Source: an uncultured Elioraea sp.
GTDB taxonomy: Bacteria; Pseudomonadota; Alphaproteobacteria; Acetobacterales; Acetobacteraceae
Assembly (NCBI GenBank): GCA_937927455.1
Contig: CALBEG010000289.1
Coordinates: forward strand, 1-33,650
Direction of reading: 5' to 3'
Length of the DNA: 33,650 nucleotides
Below are positions 24,649-33,650 of the stretch, one piece after another (positions within the stretch are counted from its first letter, which is position 1; every line of letters starts with the position of its first letter). The notes below the pieces were generated by a model, which worked only from the letters and a program-made list of their open reading frames with translations, searched no databases and was not told the DNA's origin. The translations under genes were made by a program, and so were the position numbers.

Positions 24649-25537
24649 TCAGACCCGCCGGAGGGCAAGCCCAAGAGCGGCGAGGCCGAAGCCGAGCAAG
24701 GCAAGGGAAGCCGGCTCAGGCCCGTCGACCTGGTAGGCGTGGCGAATGGTCGCGCTCTCGCCAGCCGCAACATCGCCGGTGAGCCATGCCAGCTGCAGGC
24801 TGAAGTCGCCACGCTCGACGCTTGGGAAAACCGCTCCCGCTCCCTCCAGGACGGTCAGCAGGGATTCTGATTTTGTTGTGCAACAGTCTCTGCCGATGAA
24901 CGTGTTGCGGTCATAGTCGGTGGTAAGGTTGCGTAGGGCGAGGCCCAACCCCGTCAGCGGCCCACGGCCAAAGACCCGATCGGCCGCGCCGAACCGTGCA
25001 CCGCCTCGCGTATTGTCGGTCTCGAACGGGTCGATCGCGACGTCGACCTCAAGCAAAGCGTCCGGGCTCGGGTCGATGGCGCGGACGAAGGCCACGCTGA
25101 TCAGATTCTGCAGCGCCGTGATCGTGGTGACGATGGTCAGCTGCGTGCCTGAGGCATCAAACAGACATGAGTGGCTGATGGTGACGAGTTCTCCAAAGGA
25201 ACCGGTCCACTGCGCGCCTTCGGGCGTGGGCGGTACCGATCCATCGCCAAGCCCGGCAATCGCGTTTGCGTGCTCAACGAAATCCGCCTGTTCGGAGAAC
25301 ACCGCGAACCCCTCGTGGCGCAGCCCCGTTCAGCATGCCGATGCTGTGCCGGCCGTTGCCGCTGGGGTCGACCATCAGGCCGAAGCCTTCGTTCAGGCCC
25401 GGGCCGATCGTACCTAGGTCGCTGATCTAGAGCCTGAGGAACCGGCCCTCGAGTACCACGCCGGCGTAAGCAAGCGCCGGGGCAAGCGCGAAAGGTACTG
25501 TCCACAAGACGGTGATGCGAAGACGGCGCGGCAGCAC
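24649..25537 (-). pseudogene. PEP-CTERM sorting-domain protein, disrupted by stop and frameshift
   Basis: A secreted protein remnant. Reading the minus strand, GTG 25537 (GGAGAG ribosome site) starts VLPRRLRITVLWTVPFAL, a signal peptide ending ALAYA. Translation continues GVVLEGRFLRL, then meets TAG at 25429-25427. The same frame resumes as ISDLGTIGPGLNEGFGLMVD and SIGMLNG, then an extra base in a C/G run near 25324-25327 shifts the frame. The rest is the ORF at 24649-25302 (HEGFAVFSEQADFVEHANAI onward). The C-terminus PEPASLALLGFGLAALGL followed by ALRRV is a textbook PEP-CTERM exosortase signal: PEP motif, hydrophobic helix, basic end. Two independent lesions argue for a pseudogene over one base-call error. 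The body domain is not recognised. No exosortase gene is in this window. Confidence 0.75.
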
Positions 25538-26089
25538 GCAACACTCTCCCTCTGTCAGCCCGCCCCGGTCTGAGCAGCCTGCGTGCCATCGCGTGCTGGG
25601 TGCTGGAGATCTCCCTTCTATCCAGGCATTGGGGCAGGCGTTCCGTCCAGCCGGAAGCCAGGTGCAGAGATTTCCGACAGCGACAAGTCGATGACACCCC
25701 AGCTCCTGGCGCGACTTGCGAGGTGTTCCCGCCCAGACCTCACGAGCTCTTCGCCGAGGTTCCGTGCCCCACACGCCGCACGCGATGCCCGTGGCAAGAA
25801 CACGCTGCCGGCGGCACCTGTTCTGTAGGCAAAACGACCGTCCCAAGGGACTGCATTTGTAACGCGCTAAAATCAGGTTCGATTGCATGTTGAAGGGCAA
25901 GCCGGGAGCATCACCTGCGCTCGGTCGCCGGCTACTGGAAAATAATGCATAATCGAAACGACTATCGCACATCAGTCTGCTTTACACATGCATTCGACAT
26001 CATTGTTTCACCGAACTTTTGTCACGCCTGAGTGTGTCCCTCTTAAGCCTCACGCGCCATCGAACGCGGGGGAAGAGAGAGGTCTACAA
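25538..26089. other. Divergent intergenic region with an AT-rich stretch
   Basis: About 550 nt between the divergently oriented PEP-CTERM and phosphatase pseudogenes. No ORF here resembles a protein. The section from about 25850 to 26045 is clearly less GC-rich than the rest of the window (for example GGAAAATAATGCATAATCG), as expected for promoters. A GGAAGAGAGAGG-like purine run precedes the phosphatase ATG at 26090. I saw no confident -35/-10 pair or full PHO box. Confidence 0.5.
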
Positions 26090-29000
26090 ATGACGAACGC
26101 GTTCATCCCGCTGCCGACGTCGGCAGGTCTCTGAACGCAGCGCCTGTTCACTGTGAACCACACGGCTACACCCGCCGCTGGGGCGGAAGTCGCGGCCTAC
26201 GACCCGGTGTTGCGGCTCGCCTTCATCATGGGGCCGAACGGCGTTGACATCGTCACCGCCGTGGCTCGACCCGGCAAGGCAGCCGGAACGATCCTCGCCA
26301 GCGTCGACGTCACCCCATTCGGCGGCAACGCCAATTCAATCGCCCTCAAGGAAGGTCTGCTCGCCATGGCTTTTGCCGGGTCAGCGTAGTCCAGCCCGGC
26401 CCCGTGCTCACCTACCGCATGGGCGGCGAGGGTGATCCGACCAGCGGCTCCCGCCCATCACGCCTGTTGCCAGCTCCACGGTCGGCGCCAACCCGGATCA
26501 GATCACGTTCACCGTGGACGGGACGAAGCTTCTGGTCGCCAACGAGGGCGAACCGAATGGCTACCGCCCGGGCGACGTCGCCCCCGAAGGCTCCGTCTCC
26601 GTCATCGATCTCGCTGCAGGCACGGTGCGGACCGTCGACTTCACCGCGTTCAACGGCCAGATTGACGCGCTGCGCGCCGCGGGAGTTTGCATCTTCGGCC
26701 CCGGTGCCACCGTCGCGCAGGATCTCGAACCCGAACACATCACTGTCTCGGCCGACGGGAAGACGGCCTTCGTCGCATTGCAGGAGAACAACGCGATCGC
26801 CGTGCTCGACATCGAGAGGGCGACCTTCCTGTCCATCCTGCCGCTCGCGCTCAAGGACCACTCCTAGCCGGGCCGTGGGCTTGACGCGTCGGATCGCGAC
26901 GGGCCGTCCGGCACCTCAGCCATCAGCGTCCGCCCCTGGCCCGTGTTCGGCATGTATCAGCCGGACGGGATCGCGACCTTCACCTTCAACGGTGTCGAGT
27001 ACATCGCCTCCGCCGACGAGGGAGATGCGCGCGACTGGCGCGGCTTTAGCGAGGAGGAGCGCGTCGGCGCAACCTCCTACATCCTTCATTCGGGCGCGTT
27101 TCCCGATGCCTCGGTGTTGAAGCAGGCCGCCAATCTCGGCCGGCTCACGGTGAGCAGCGCCACCGGCGACACGGATCGCGACGGCGGCTTCGATCAGATC
27201 CACCTCTTCGGTGCCCGCTCCCTCTCCTTCTGGATGAAGGATGGCACGCTCAAATGGGATTCGGCCGAGGCGATCGAGCGTGCGATCGCCCTGTTCGACC
27301 CCAACGGGACGCCGCCCACAGCGGCCCAAATCGGCACCCAGGCAGGGCTAGGCAATGACTGCCGCTCAGACAACACGGGCCCAGAACCCGAACACGCGTC
27401 CATCGCGACCATTGGCCACGCCATGTACGCCTTCGTTGGTCTCGAGCGCGCCAACGCCGTGGCGGTCTTTCGCATCGGCGATACGGACGGCGACGGCTTG
27501 CCGGACGCGACCATGCAGGGCGTACTCGCCCCCCCAGGCCATCGCGCGCCAGAGGTGTTCGTCACGATCCCCGTCTCGTCCCCGGCCGGCGGGCAGCCGC
27601 TTCTCATCGTGCGCTTCGAAGTGTCGAACGACACGGCGGTCTATGCGCTCTCCCAGAACTTCACGTTGCAGATCCTGCACTCCTCCGACCATGAGGCGGG
27701 TCTGCAGGCCACGACGCGCATGCCGCTGTGGGCGTCGTTGCAGGAGCGGTTCAAGCAGGACTACGCCAATATCATCATCTTGGCTCCTGGCGACCTTTGG
27801 ATCCCGTGGCCCTTCTATGTCGCCGAGGCCCATCCTTCGCTCGAAGGTGCGCTCGAACGCTTCTACACCAGGCTCCTTCAAACACCCGTCGACCTCCCCT
27901 CCGGCGCACAGACCTCGGGTCGGGTCACGATGGCGGCGATGAACGCGGTCGGTGTCACCGCTGCCTCCTTCGGCAACCACGAGTTCGATCTTGGCACCAA
28001 CCCAATCGAAGGCATAATCCACCCCACGCGCCGGTACCCCGGGGCGCTGTTGCCGATCTCTCCGCCAATCTGGACTTCTCGGCCGACACGGCGGCCATCG
28101 GCGGACACCTCGCCGCGGCAGTAACCGCGGACGGGCAGGAGGCCTCATCCATCAAGGCGCGGATCGCGGATACGGCGGTGGTCACGGTGGGTGGCAAGAA
28201 AATCGGCCTCGTCGGCGCGACGACGCAGATCCCCGCCTCGATTTCCTCGCCCAGCGCGGTGCGGGTGATCGGCCCGCAGCAAAACGACATGGAGGCTCTC
28301 GCCGCCATGCTGCAGCCGAAGATCGACGCACTGGTCGAACAGGGCATCAACAAGATCGTGCTGATGTCCCACCTGCAGCAGTACGCGTTTGAACTCGACC
28401 TCGCGACCCGGGTGAAGCGTGTCGATGTCGTGCTCGCCGCAGGCTCACACGCTTTGTTCGCCGATGGGGACGACGTGCTCCGCCCTGGCGACCTGCCGAT
28501 CGAGGCCTACGCGGTTCTGCGCAGCAACGCCGACGGAGATCCGGTGCTGATCGTCTCCACCCCGAACGAGTGTGCCGATCTCGGCCGCCTTGTGGTCGCG
28601 TTCCGTGCGGAAGGGCGGATGATCACCGACCGCTTGCTGGACTTCGTCTCGGTGAATGGTGCGTGGGCGACCACGCCTGAGCGCGTCGCCGAGGCCTGAG
28701 GCGTGGCGCCAGAGGCCCTGTTCGCCTCCGAGGCTTTCGCCCCTGGCTCCACCGCCCAGCTGGTGAAGAAGCGGGCGGACGCTGTCGGGGCTGTGATCAC
28801 CGCCGAAGATGGAACCTCTTTCGGCTTCACCGACGGCTTCCTCTCGGGGCGTCGCATCGAGGTGCGCCGGCAGGAGACCAACCTCGGCAATCTGACGGCG
28901 AATGCCAACCCCGCCGAGGCGAAGAAGACCGACCCGAAAGGCGCTCGTTGCGATCAAGAACAGCGGCGGCCTCCGTCACTCGATCGGTGTCGTCGTCGGT

Positions 29001-31991
29001 ACGTCGATCGCGGAGGAGGTGCCTCCTCTCAGCAACCCTGAAGCCGGCAAGCCCACGGGACGGATGAGCCAGCTCGACATCGTCAACGCGCTCCGCTGCC
29101 ACAACGGGCTGACCCTGCTGACACTGACAGCGGATGGGCTGCGCCACGTTCTGGAGCATAGGTTAGGCACGCTCACCGCGACCGACACGCCGGGCGCATT
29201 CCCGCAGTTTTCTGGGGTCAACTTCAGCTTCGATCCCACCAAGGCCCCAGGGGCGCGAATCCGGAACGCGGTGATCGTCAACGAGGCTGGTGAGATCCTC
29301 GAAATGCTGGTCCGCGACGGCGTACTTGTCGGCGATGCCGCGCGTGAAATTCGCATCGTCACCCTGAATTTCCTGGCCAACGGCAGCGACAGCTCCCTTT
29401 TCGCCACACCGGGCAAGGACCGCGTCGACCTCATCGTTCCCGGCCAACGCACCGGAGTTGCGACCTTCGCCGAGGATGGCAGCGAACAGGATGCGCTCGC
29501 CGAATTCCTTGCCGCCCGCCACGCCACGCCCGAGACGGCCTACAACGCACCGAACACTCCGGTGGAGCTTGATACGCGGATCCAGCAGACTCTGTTCCGC
29601 CTCGACACTGTTCAACCGCTGATCGAGTTCGGCCGGTACCGAACAGCGACCTTCCGCGGCGATGCGGAAACTTTGCGCAACCCGATGACCAATCTCGTCC
29701 CTGCGGCGGAAAAGGTTGCGGGAACCGTCTACATCAGCGCCCCTGATGATTTGACCGCGGCATCGCTTGGCCGCTTCCGCACTGGCGACGGCGACATTGC
29801 CATCAACCGCATCGATGTCGATGGCACGGTGCCGTGGCGCACTTCGGACGACGACCCGTTGCCGCTCGGGCTTCGTCTCGGTCCCGAACCATTTCTTACC
29901 CCTCTCTCCTCCGGCGACGTCGATCACCACAGCGCGGTGCTTTGGACCCTCGTCCCGTGCGCGGCAACGTGCAGGCCGCGTGGTCGACCGACCCGACCTT
30001 CGCCGTCCTCTCGGCGTCGACCACGGTCACGGTCATCGACCCCACCCTGCCGGTGAAGGTGCTGGCCGAAGGGCTCCTCGCCACGATCGACAACCACGAG
30101 GTGATGAACGACTTTGCCGGTGGCGCACCAGCCGCGTCGGATCCACGCTTTCCCGAAAACGCGGGCCTGATCAACGAGACGGAGCTCTTCCGCGACGGGC
30201 TGCAAGCGTCCCAGGAGTAGAACGCGATCGAGGACCGGATCTGGTCCGCAGCAGGTGATCCCCGCGTGGATGGGCGCCCCGATCTCTACCGGTTCCAAAC
30301 CTTCGCGTCGGATGCGGCGGTGTTCGTGCTCGATGCGCGCTCCTTCCGCGACGAACCGATCCCGGCCTTGACCGGCGCGCCAGCCGACCCGCCGCGGTTC
30401 CTCGCCGAGGCCTTCGGCCCGGGCGCACCCTGCTCGGCCGACCGCAGCTGGAGCGGCTGAAGGCCGATCTTCGCGATGCCGAGGCGAAGGGGGGACCTGG
30501 AAGTTCGTGCACGTTCCGGTGCGGATCCAGACTCTCGGCCCCCCGGCGGCGGCCGACCGGTTCGAGGGCTATGCGGCGGAACGCACTGAGATCCTGCGCT
30601 TCATCGACGATAACCGGATCGACAATGTCGTCTTCGTCGCTGCCGACACGCACGGCACGGTGACGAACAACCTCACCTACCAGCTGGGCCCGGGCGGGCC
30701 GTAGATCGCGCTCGCCTCGTTCGAGATCACCACCGGGTCGGTCGCCTTCGACCCGCCCTTCGCCCCTGCCGCGATCGGGCTCGCGCGCGATAGCGGCCTG
30801 ATCAGCCCCGAACAGTTCTCCGTCTGGCAATCCCTCCCCATCGCACCTGATCAGGACAGGATCCCGAACGACAAGGATGACGTGTTCAAGCTGCTCATCG
30901 ACGCCAACATCACGCCGCTCGGCTGCGACCGGGTGGGGCTGAACGCGGTGCTGCCGCAGGCGCGCGCGCTGCTGGAGGCGACCCTCCTAGAGGGCAACTC
31001 TCTCGCCGCGCATACCGACGGCTAGACGGAAATAGACGTCGACGTCGCAACCGAATTGCTCACCGTGCGCACCTGGGGCATCGACGACGACGGGGCCAAG
31101 CCGGACGGATCGTTCGAGCTGCCTCGCATCGGCAGCGAATTCACGGTGGAGCCGAGGCGTGCGATTTCGTTCGATCTCGCACGAACGATGACCCGTTTGC
31201 CCAGCGCGGAAGGCCCCAGCCGCCATGCGCAGGACAAACTCTCCACGGGCTTCCGCTACCAGGCGGAACGGGTGCCGGGTGTACAGCACAGCCGCGAGGT
31301 CACCGACTCCACCGGTTCGCACGTCAACCGCGTCCTCGCCTGGCTCGGCGACGTGATCGTCGAGGACGTGTTCTTCGAGCGCGGTGAATCACAGACCGGC
31401 GCGGTTGCGACTCTCGACTGGTTCTATTGCGACACAGCGCTTCTGCACAACGAGGCTGGCTGCGACGCGGTGCGCGGCGTGCGCGTCGACGAGTTCTCGG
31501 GCAAGGCGCTCACCGTGCGCGGCTTCCAGGACGTGCAGCTCCGCCTCGATGGCCATGGCGCGCAGGCTCTCGTTGTGGAGGGTGCGCGCTTGGCCTTTGT
31601 GCTCGCTGGCTTGGGCGGGAACCGGGGCGCCATCACCATCGGCGCCCAGGGCCGCGGCGGGGCTCGGGTCTCCGTCGACGGCGGTGCCGCCGACGGCGTG
31701 ATCGACCTCACCTTCGCGGCATCGGCATCGACGCACGCCATCGCCTCGGCCCGCCAGATGGTGAAGGGCGGGGCTAGCGACGACGTCATCACCGGGCGGG
31801 GCGGCACGCTGGCCGCGCTCTACGAGCGGATGCGCGGCGACTTCTCCACCATGCGCGGGCCCGACGGGCGCTTCGTTGTTGCCGACCTCAACCCGGCAGA
31901 CGGCGACGAGGGAACGGACCTGGTGTCGGGCGTATCTCAGCTGCAGTTCGCCGATGCCCTCGTGGGCCTTGATGGCACGCTCTGGATGTGA
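26090..31991 (+). pseudogene. Giant fused extracellular phosphatase: choice-of-anchor I + 5'-nucleotidase + PhoD + RTX-like tail, heavily disrupted
   Basis: One degraded gene of about 5.9 kb. The first ATG 26090 (MTNAFIPLPTSAGL) hits TGA 26132 and continues in frame to about 26380. Domain order: choice-of-anchor I beta-propeller (about 26140-27650; LLVANEGEPNGYRPG, FGPGATVAQDLEPEHITVS, YIASADEGDARDW), 5'-nucleotidase metallophosphatase and C-terminal domain (about 27655-29620; FGNHEFDLG, ETNLGNLTANA, HNGLTLLTLTADGL), PhoD-like phosphatase (about 29880-31130; DNHEVMNDFAGGAPAASDPR, VFVLDARSFRDEP, FVAADTHGTVTNNLTY), then a tail with GGASDDVITGRGG resembling RTX repeats. In-frame stops: TGA 26132, TAG 26865, TGA 28697, TAG 30218, TAG 30702, TAG 31023. 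Frameshifts lie near 26380, 26450, 28045, 28940, 29950, 30425 and 30490. About 100 residues of the PhoD core are missing. The intact ancestor was probably a secreted phosphate-scavenging enzyme, perhaps exported by a type I system. Confidence 0.85.
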
Positions 31992-32152
31992 GGGGGCCAA
32001 ACCGGCGACGCAGAGGCGGATCGGCCCACAGCGATGCGCACGCAGGCACGGGCAGTTGCGCTGTCATTTGGCCTGCCCTTGCGCCTCTCCGCCAGACCGG
32101 GCCAGGGGTCGGTCGCACGCTCCGGTGGTGTCGCTTCGATTCTGTGGCTGAG

Positions 32153-32227
32153 TGGTTGGGGCGCCAGGATTCGAACCTGGGAATGGCGGAACCAAAATCC
32201 GCTGCCTTACCGCTTGGCGACGCCCCA
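32153..32227 (-). tRNA. tRNA-Gln (anticodon TTG)
   Basis: Minus-strand 75-nt tRNA. The acceptor stem TGGGGCG pairs with CGCCCCA, followed by discriminator A and an encoded CCA. The anticodon arm is GCGGA-TTTTGGT-TCCGC, giving anticodon TTG (reads CAA and CAG). The T arm is CCAGG-TTCGAAT-CCTGG. The D arm GCCAAGCGGTAAGGC is also normal. It looks fully functional, despite lying among pseudogenes. Confidence 0.96.
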
Positions 32228-32238
32228 AGCCTGCCACT

Positions 32239-32267
32239 CTCTAAGCGCGCGAAGCCACCCGCGGCAA
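32239..32267 (-). promoter_or_regulatory. Possible promoter of tRNA-Gln
   Basis: On the minus strand, TTGCCG (32267-32262) and TTAGAG (32244-32239) are separated by 17 nt, with the tRNA 5' end 12 nt beyond. The -35 fits the TTGaca type well; the -10 is weak, so this is tentative. Confidence 0.3.
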
Positions 32268-32282
32268 GAGAGCGGGTTTGGC

Positions 32283-32486
32283 TCAGGCCCGCGATCGCCG
32301 CAGCCGCTTGGCCGCCGGACGCGTCGGCGCCTCGAGGACCGCCAAGGCGGCGGCGAGCAGAACGAGCGCCGCTTCGCGCCGACCGTGTGCCGAAGCCGAT
32401 TGGGCAAGGCTGAGCAGCCGGTCCGACACCACGAGCGGGCTCGCCGGCAGGGCGTGGGCGGGAGATGGGCGAGACGCTTTCATCAT
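32283..32486 (-). CDS. Small conserved-looking hypothetical protein (67 aa)
   Basis: 67-aa protein starting MMKASRPSPAHALPASPLVV; two adjacent ATGs (32486, 32483) are possible starts. An AGGAAGGA Shine-Dalgarno lies 5 nt upstream, the best ribosome site in this part of the window. The core VVSDRLLSLAQSASAHGRRE then an Ala/Leu-rich helix resembles small helical hypothetical proteins with a VLSDRLxxLAxxA core that I recall from Rhodospirillales; this is a recollection, not a search. The C-terminus is basic (AAKRLRRSRA). Function is unknown. It is 55 nt upstream of tRNA-Gln on the same strand. The ORF-track entry 32283-33236 is this gene plus an antisense extension and should not be used. Confidence 0.6.
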   Translation of the reverse strand: MMKASRPSPAHALPASPLVVSDRLLSLAQSASAHGRREAALVLLAAALAVLEAPTRPAAKRLRRSRA

Positions 32487-32508
32487 CGTGTCCTTCCTCT
32501 CAGCCAGG

Positions 32509-32524
32509 GCATGCGCAAGCATGC
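32509..32524 (-). other. GCATGC hairpin upstream of the 67-aa gene
   Basis: GCATGC-GCAA-GCATGC is a perfect 6-bp stem with a GNRA-type tetraloop on the plus strand (TTGC on the minus strand). It lies 23 nt upstream of the 67-aa protein's ATG, so it may fall in that gene's 5' leader. Role unknown. Confidence 0.35.
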
Positions 32525-32633
32525 GGGTGGAACCGTCACCAAAAGGTGAAGACGACGGTAGGACGGAGCGCGTGGGGATGGTGTGCGCCGCCTCACCGCG
32601 CCCACCTCTTCCCGCCTGCTGGAAGACCGGACG

Positions 32634-33285
32634 ATGACACCTCGCCGCCCGCTTGTAGCCAGTCTTGCTGCCCTGCCCCTCGCCGCGGCGAGCCCACCCC
32701 GGGGTACGTTCGCTGCGGCGCCAAAGGCTGCGGCCGCGGCTCCGGGGTTTCATCGCCTTCGCCTTGGCGAGGTCGAGATCACCGCCTTGCTGGACGGCGG
32801 CATGCGCCTGCCCGAGGCGCATGCTCCCCGCGTCTTTCGCGACCACCACGAGGCCGAGGTGCGTCGCCTGCCCCAGGGCCCGCGCTTCATCCAGGCCGCT
32901 CGCCGGGCCGTCGGGCCCTCCGCCGACCGCATCCGCACCTTCGATGCCGCCCGCGAGACGGAGGTGCTGCCGGGGGTCACCGCCGTCCCGGCCATCGGCC
33001 ATACGCCTGGCCACGTCTCCCACCACATCGTCTCCGGCACCGAGGCGATGCTGATTTGGGGCGACATCACCCACCAGACGGTGGTCCAGCTCGCCTACCC
33101 GCGCTGGCGCCTTGCCATCGACGTCGACGCCGATGCTGCGGTCTCCTCGCGTCTGGCCACCTTCTCCATGCTGGCCGCCGAGCGGACCCTGGTGGGCGGG
33201 GTGCACCTCCCGCTGGCCCGGCTTCGGCCGCATCATCGCCGAGGGCGAGGGCTACCTGTTCGTGCCGAGGCCCGGGCAAACCTAG
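32634..33285 (+). pseudogene. MBL-fold metallo-hydrolase (Tat-exported), internal deletion and frameshift
   Basis: Remnant of an exported metallo-beta-lactamase-fold hydrolase. ATG 32634 (GGAAGA ribosome site) starts MTPRRPLVASLAALPLAAAS, a Tat-like signal, and then APGFHRLRLGEVEITALLDG, the usual opening of this family. After EVRRL the sequence jumps to GPRFIQAARRAVGPSADRIR, skipping about 70 residues that normally include the zinc-binding HxHxDH motif. Later zinc-site elements survive: GHTPGHVSHH, LIWGDI and GGVHLP. Near 33215 one extra base shifts the frame; the expected end FGRIIAEGEGYLFVPRPGQT then TAG at 33283-33285 is in another frame. The ORF track shows the shifted tail to 33305. With the metal motif gone, this gene cannot make an active enzyme. 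Confidence 0.8.
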
Positions 33286-33341
33286 GCTGCGGCGTCGGCA
33301 CTTGAACCGCCCGGCCCGCCCGGGCTAGGGCGCGCCCAGTC

Positions 33342-33650
33342 ATGCACCATCCGCCGCCTGGGCCCGCCTTGCCTGCGGAAGTCGTCGCCGCCTCGGCGCA
33401 GGGGCCGCTTCCCGGCCTTCGCGCCCGCGTCGCCGCGGGCCTCCTTGAACACGACCCCGCCCAGGCGCTCGCCGCCGAACGGCTGCAGGAACTGTGGCGC
33501 GCGCTCGCGGGATACGATGCGCTGAAGGAACGATCGGGCGGGCTCCTCTCCTCGCTTCGCTCCCGCCTCGGCTTTCGCCGCCCGCGCACCCCTCGCGAGG
33601 ACGGTACCGAGGCGCCGCAGGGCCTCTACCTCGTCGGCGCGGTCGGCCGC
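33342..33650 (+). CDS. zapE: Cell division protein ZapE / AFG1-like ATPase (partial, 5' end only)
   Basis: 103 codons run off the right edge, so the ORF track misses it. ATG 33342 begins MHHPPPGPALPAEVVAASAQ. The next part, LLEHDPAQALAAERLQELW, matches the conserved ZapE N-terminal block (D-P-A-Q...A-x-x-L). The window ends in GLYLVGAVGR, which is the beginning of the Walker A segment (normally GLYLxGxVGRGKS). ZapE is a cytoplasmic AAA-like ATPase linked to Z-ring function in E. coli; its AFG1 relative acts in mitochondria. It starts 57 nt after the metallo-hydrolase remnant and may have its own promoter. Confidence 0.88.
   Translation, partial: MHHPPPGPALPAEVVAASAQGPLPGLRARVAAGLLEHDPAQALAAERLQELWRALAGYDALKERSGGLLSSLRSRLGFRRPRTPREDGTEAPQGLYLVGAVGR

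Noticed and set aside
26005-26045. PHO box before the phosphatase pseudogene
   Set aside because: TTGTCAC is a good half-site but neither flank has a second repeat at 11-nt spacing.
26090-31991. Functional stop-codon recoding (selenocysteine or amber read-through) in the phosphatase
   Set aside because: Frameshifts and a core deletion accompany the stops, the replaced residues differ, and TAG and TGA are both used as ordinary stops nearby.
24555-33341. Mobile element or prophage as cause of the pseudogene island
   Set aside because: No transposase, integrase, terminal inverted repeats or target duplication was seen; tRNA-Gln is intact and I found no repeated copy of its 3' end.

Overview
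The window reads as chromosomal DNA from a GC-rich alphaproteobacterium, most likely Rhodospirillales/Acetobacteraceae (Roseomonas- or Elioraea-like). That placement is inferred from the very high GC, strong third-position GC bias (hence long antisense shadow ORFs), the cysE-iscR-cysteine desulfurase pair-ferredoxin block, the divergent anmK/tyrS pair, and oligopeptide-type ABC transporters. No database search was possible.

Layout. (1) 1-3696, minus strand: a compact cysteine/iron-sulfur operon, transcribed cysE, iscR, two tandem cysteine desulfurases, then a [2Fe-2S] ferredoxin cut by the window edge. It makes the cysteine precursor, senses Fe-S status, mobilises sulfur and supplies electrons. 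(2) 3992-7175: an alpha/beta hydrolase with a substituted nucleophile, anmK (cell-wall recycling) and tyrS. (3) 7318-10976: an orphan solute-binding protein and a methyl-accepting chemotaxis protein with a periplasmic Cache-like domain. (4) 11041-17939: an AsmA/YhdP-like envelope protein divergent from glnE, then a PrxQ/BCP peroxiredoxin with an unusual Lys/Ala-rich histone-like tail. (5) 17956-18766: a 14-nt degenerate tandem repeat and a Crp/Fnr regulator whose near-consensus -10 box lies almost on its start codon. (6) 18915-24554: a complete five-gene peptide-type ABC importer (binding protein, two permeases, two ATPases), with a strong hairpin separating the binding-protein gene from the rest.

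(7) 24649-33285 is very different. It holds three broken genes: a PEP-CTERM protein (one stop, one frameshift), a roughly 5.9-kb fused extracellular phosphatase (choice-of-anchor I, 5'-nucleotidase, PhoD phosphatase and an RTX-like tail) with six in-frame stops, about seven frameshifts and an apparent deletion of the PhoD core, and a Tat-exported metallo-beta-lactamase-fold hydrolase that has lost its HxHxDH motif and is frameshifted. Among them sit an intact tRNA-Gln(TTG) and a 67-aa small protein. The window ends inside zapE.

No CRISPR array, transposase, integrase or phage gene was seen. The most unusual items are the histone-tailed peroxiredoxin, the decaying exported-hydrolase island with its giant fusion, the 14-nt tandem repeat, and the Ser-to-Gln nucleophile change in the alpha/beta hydrolase. 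I do not see a convincing wholly new multi-gene system.
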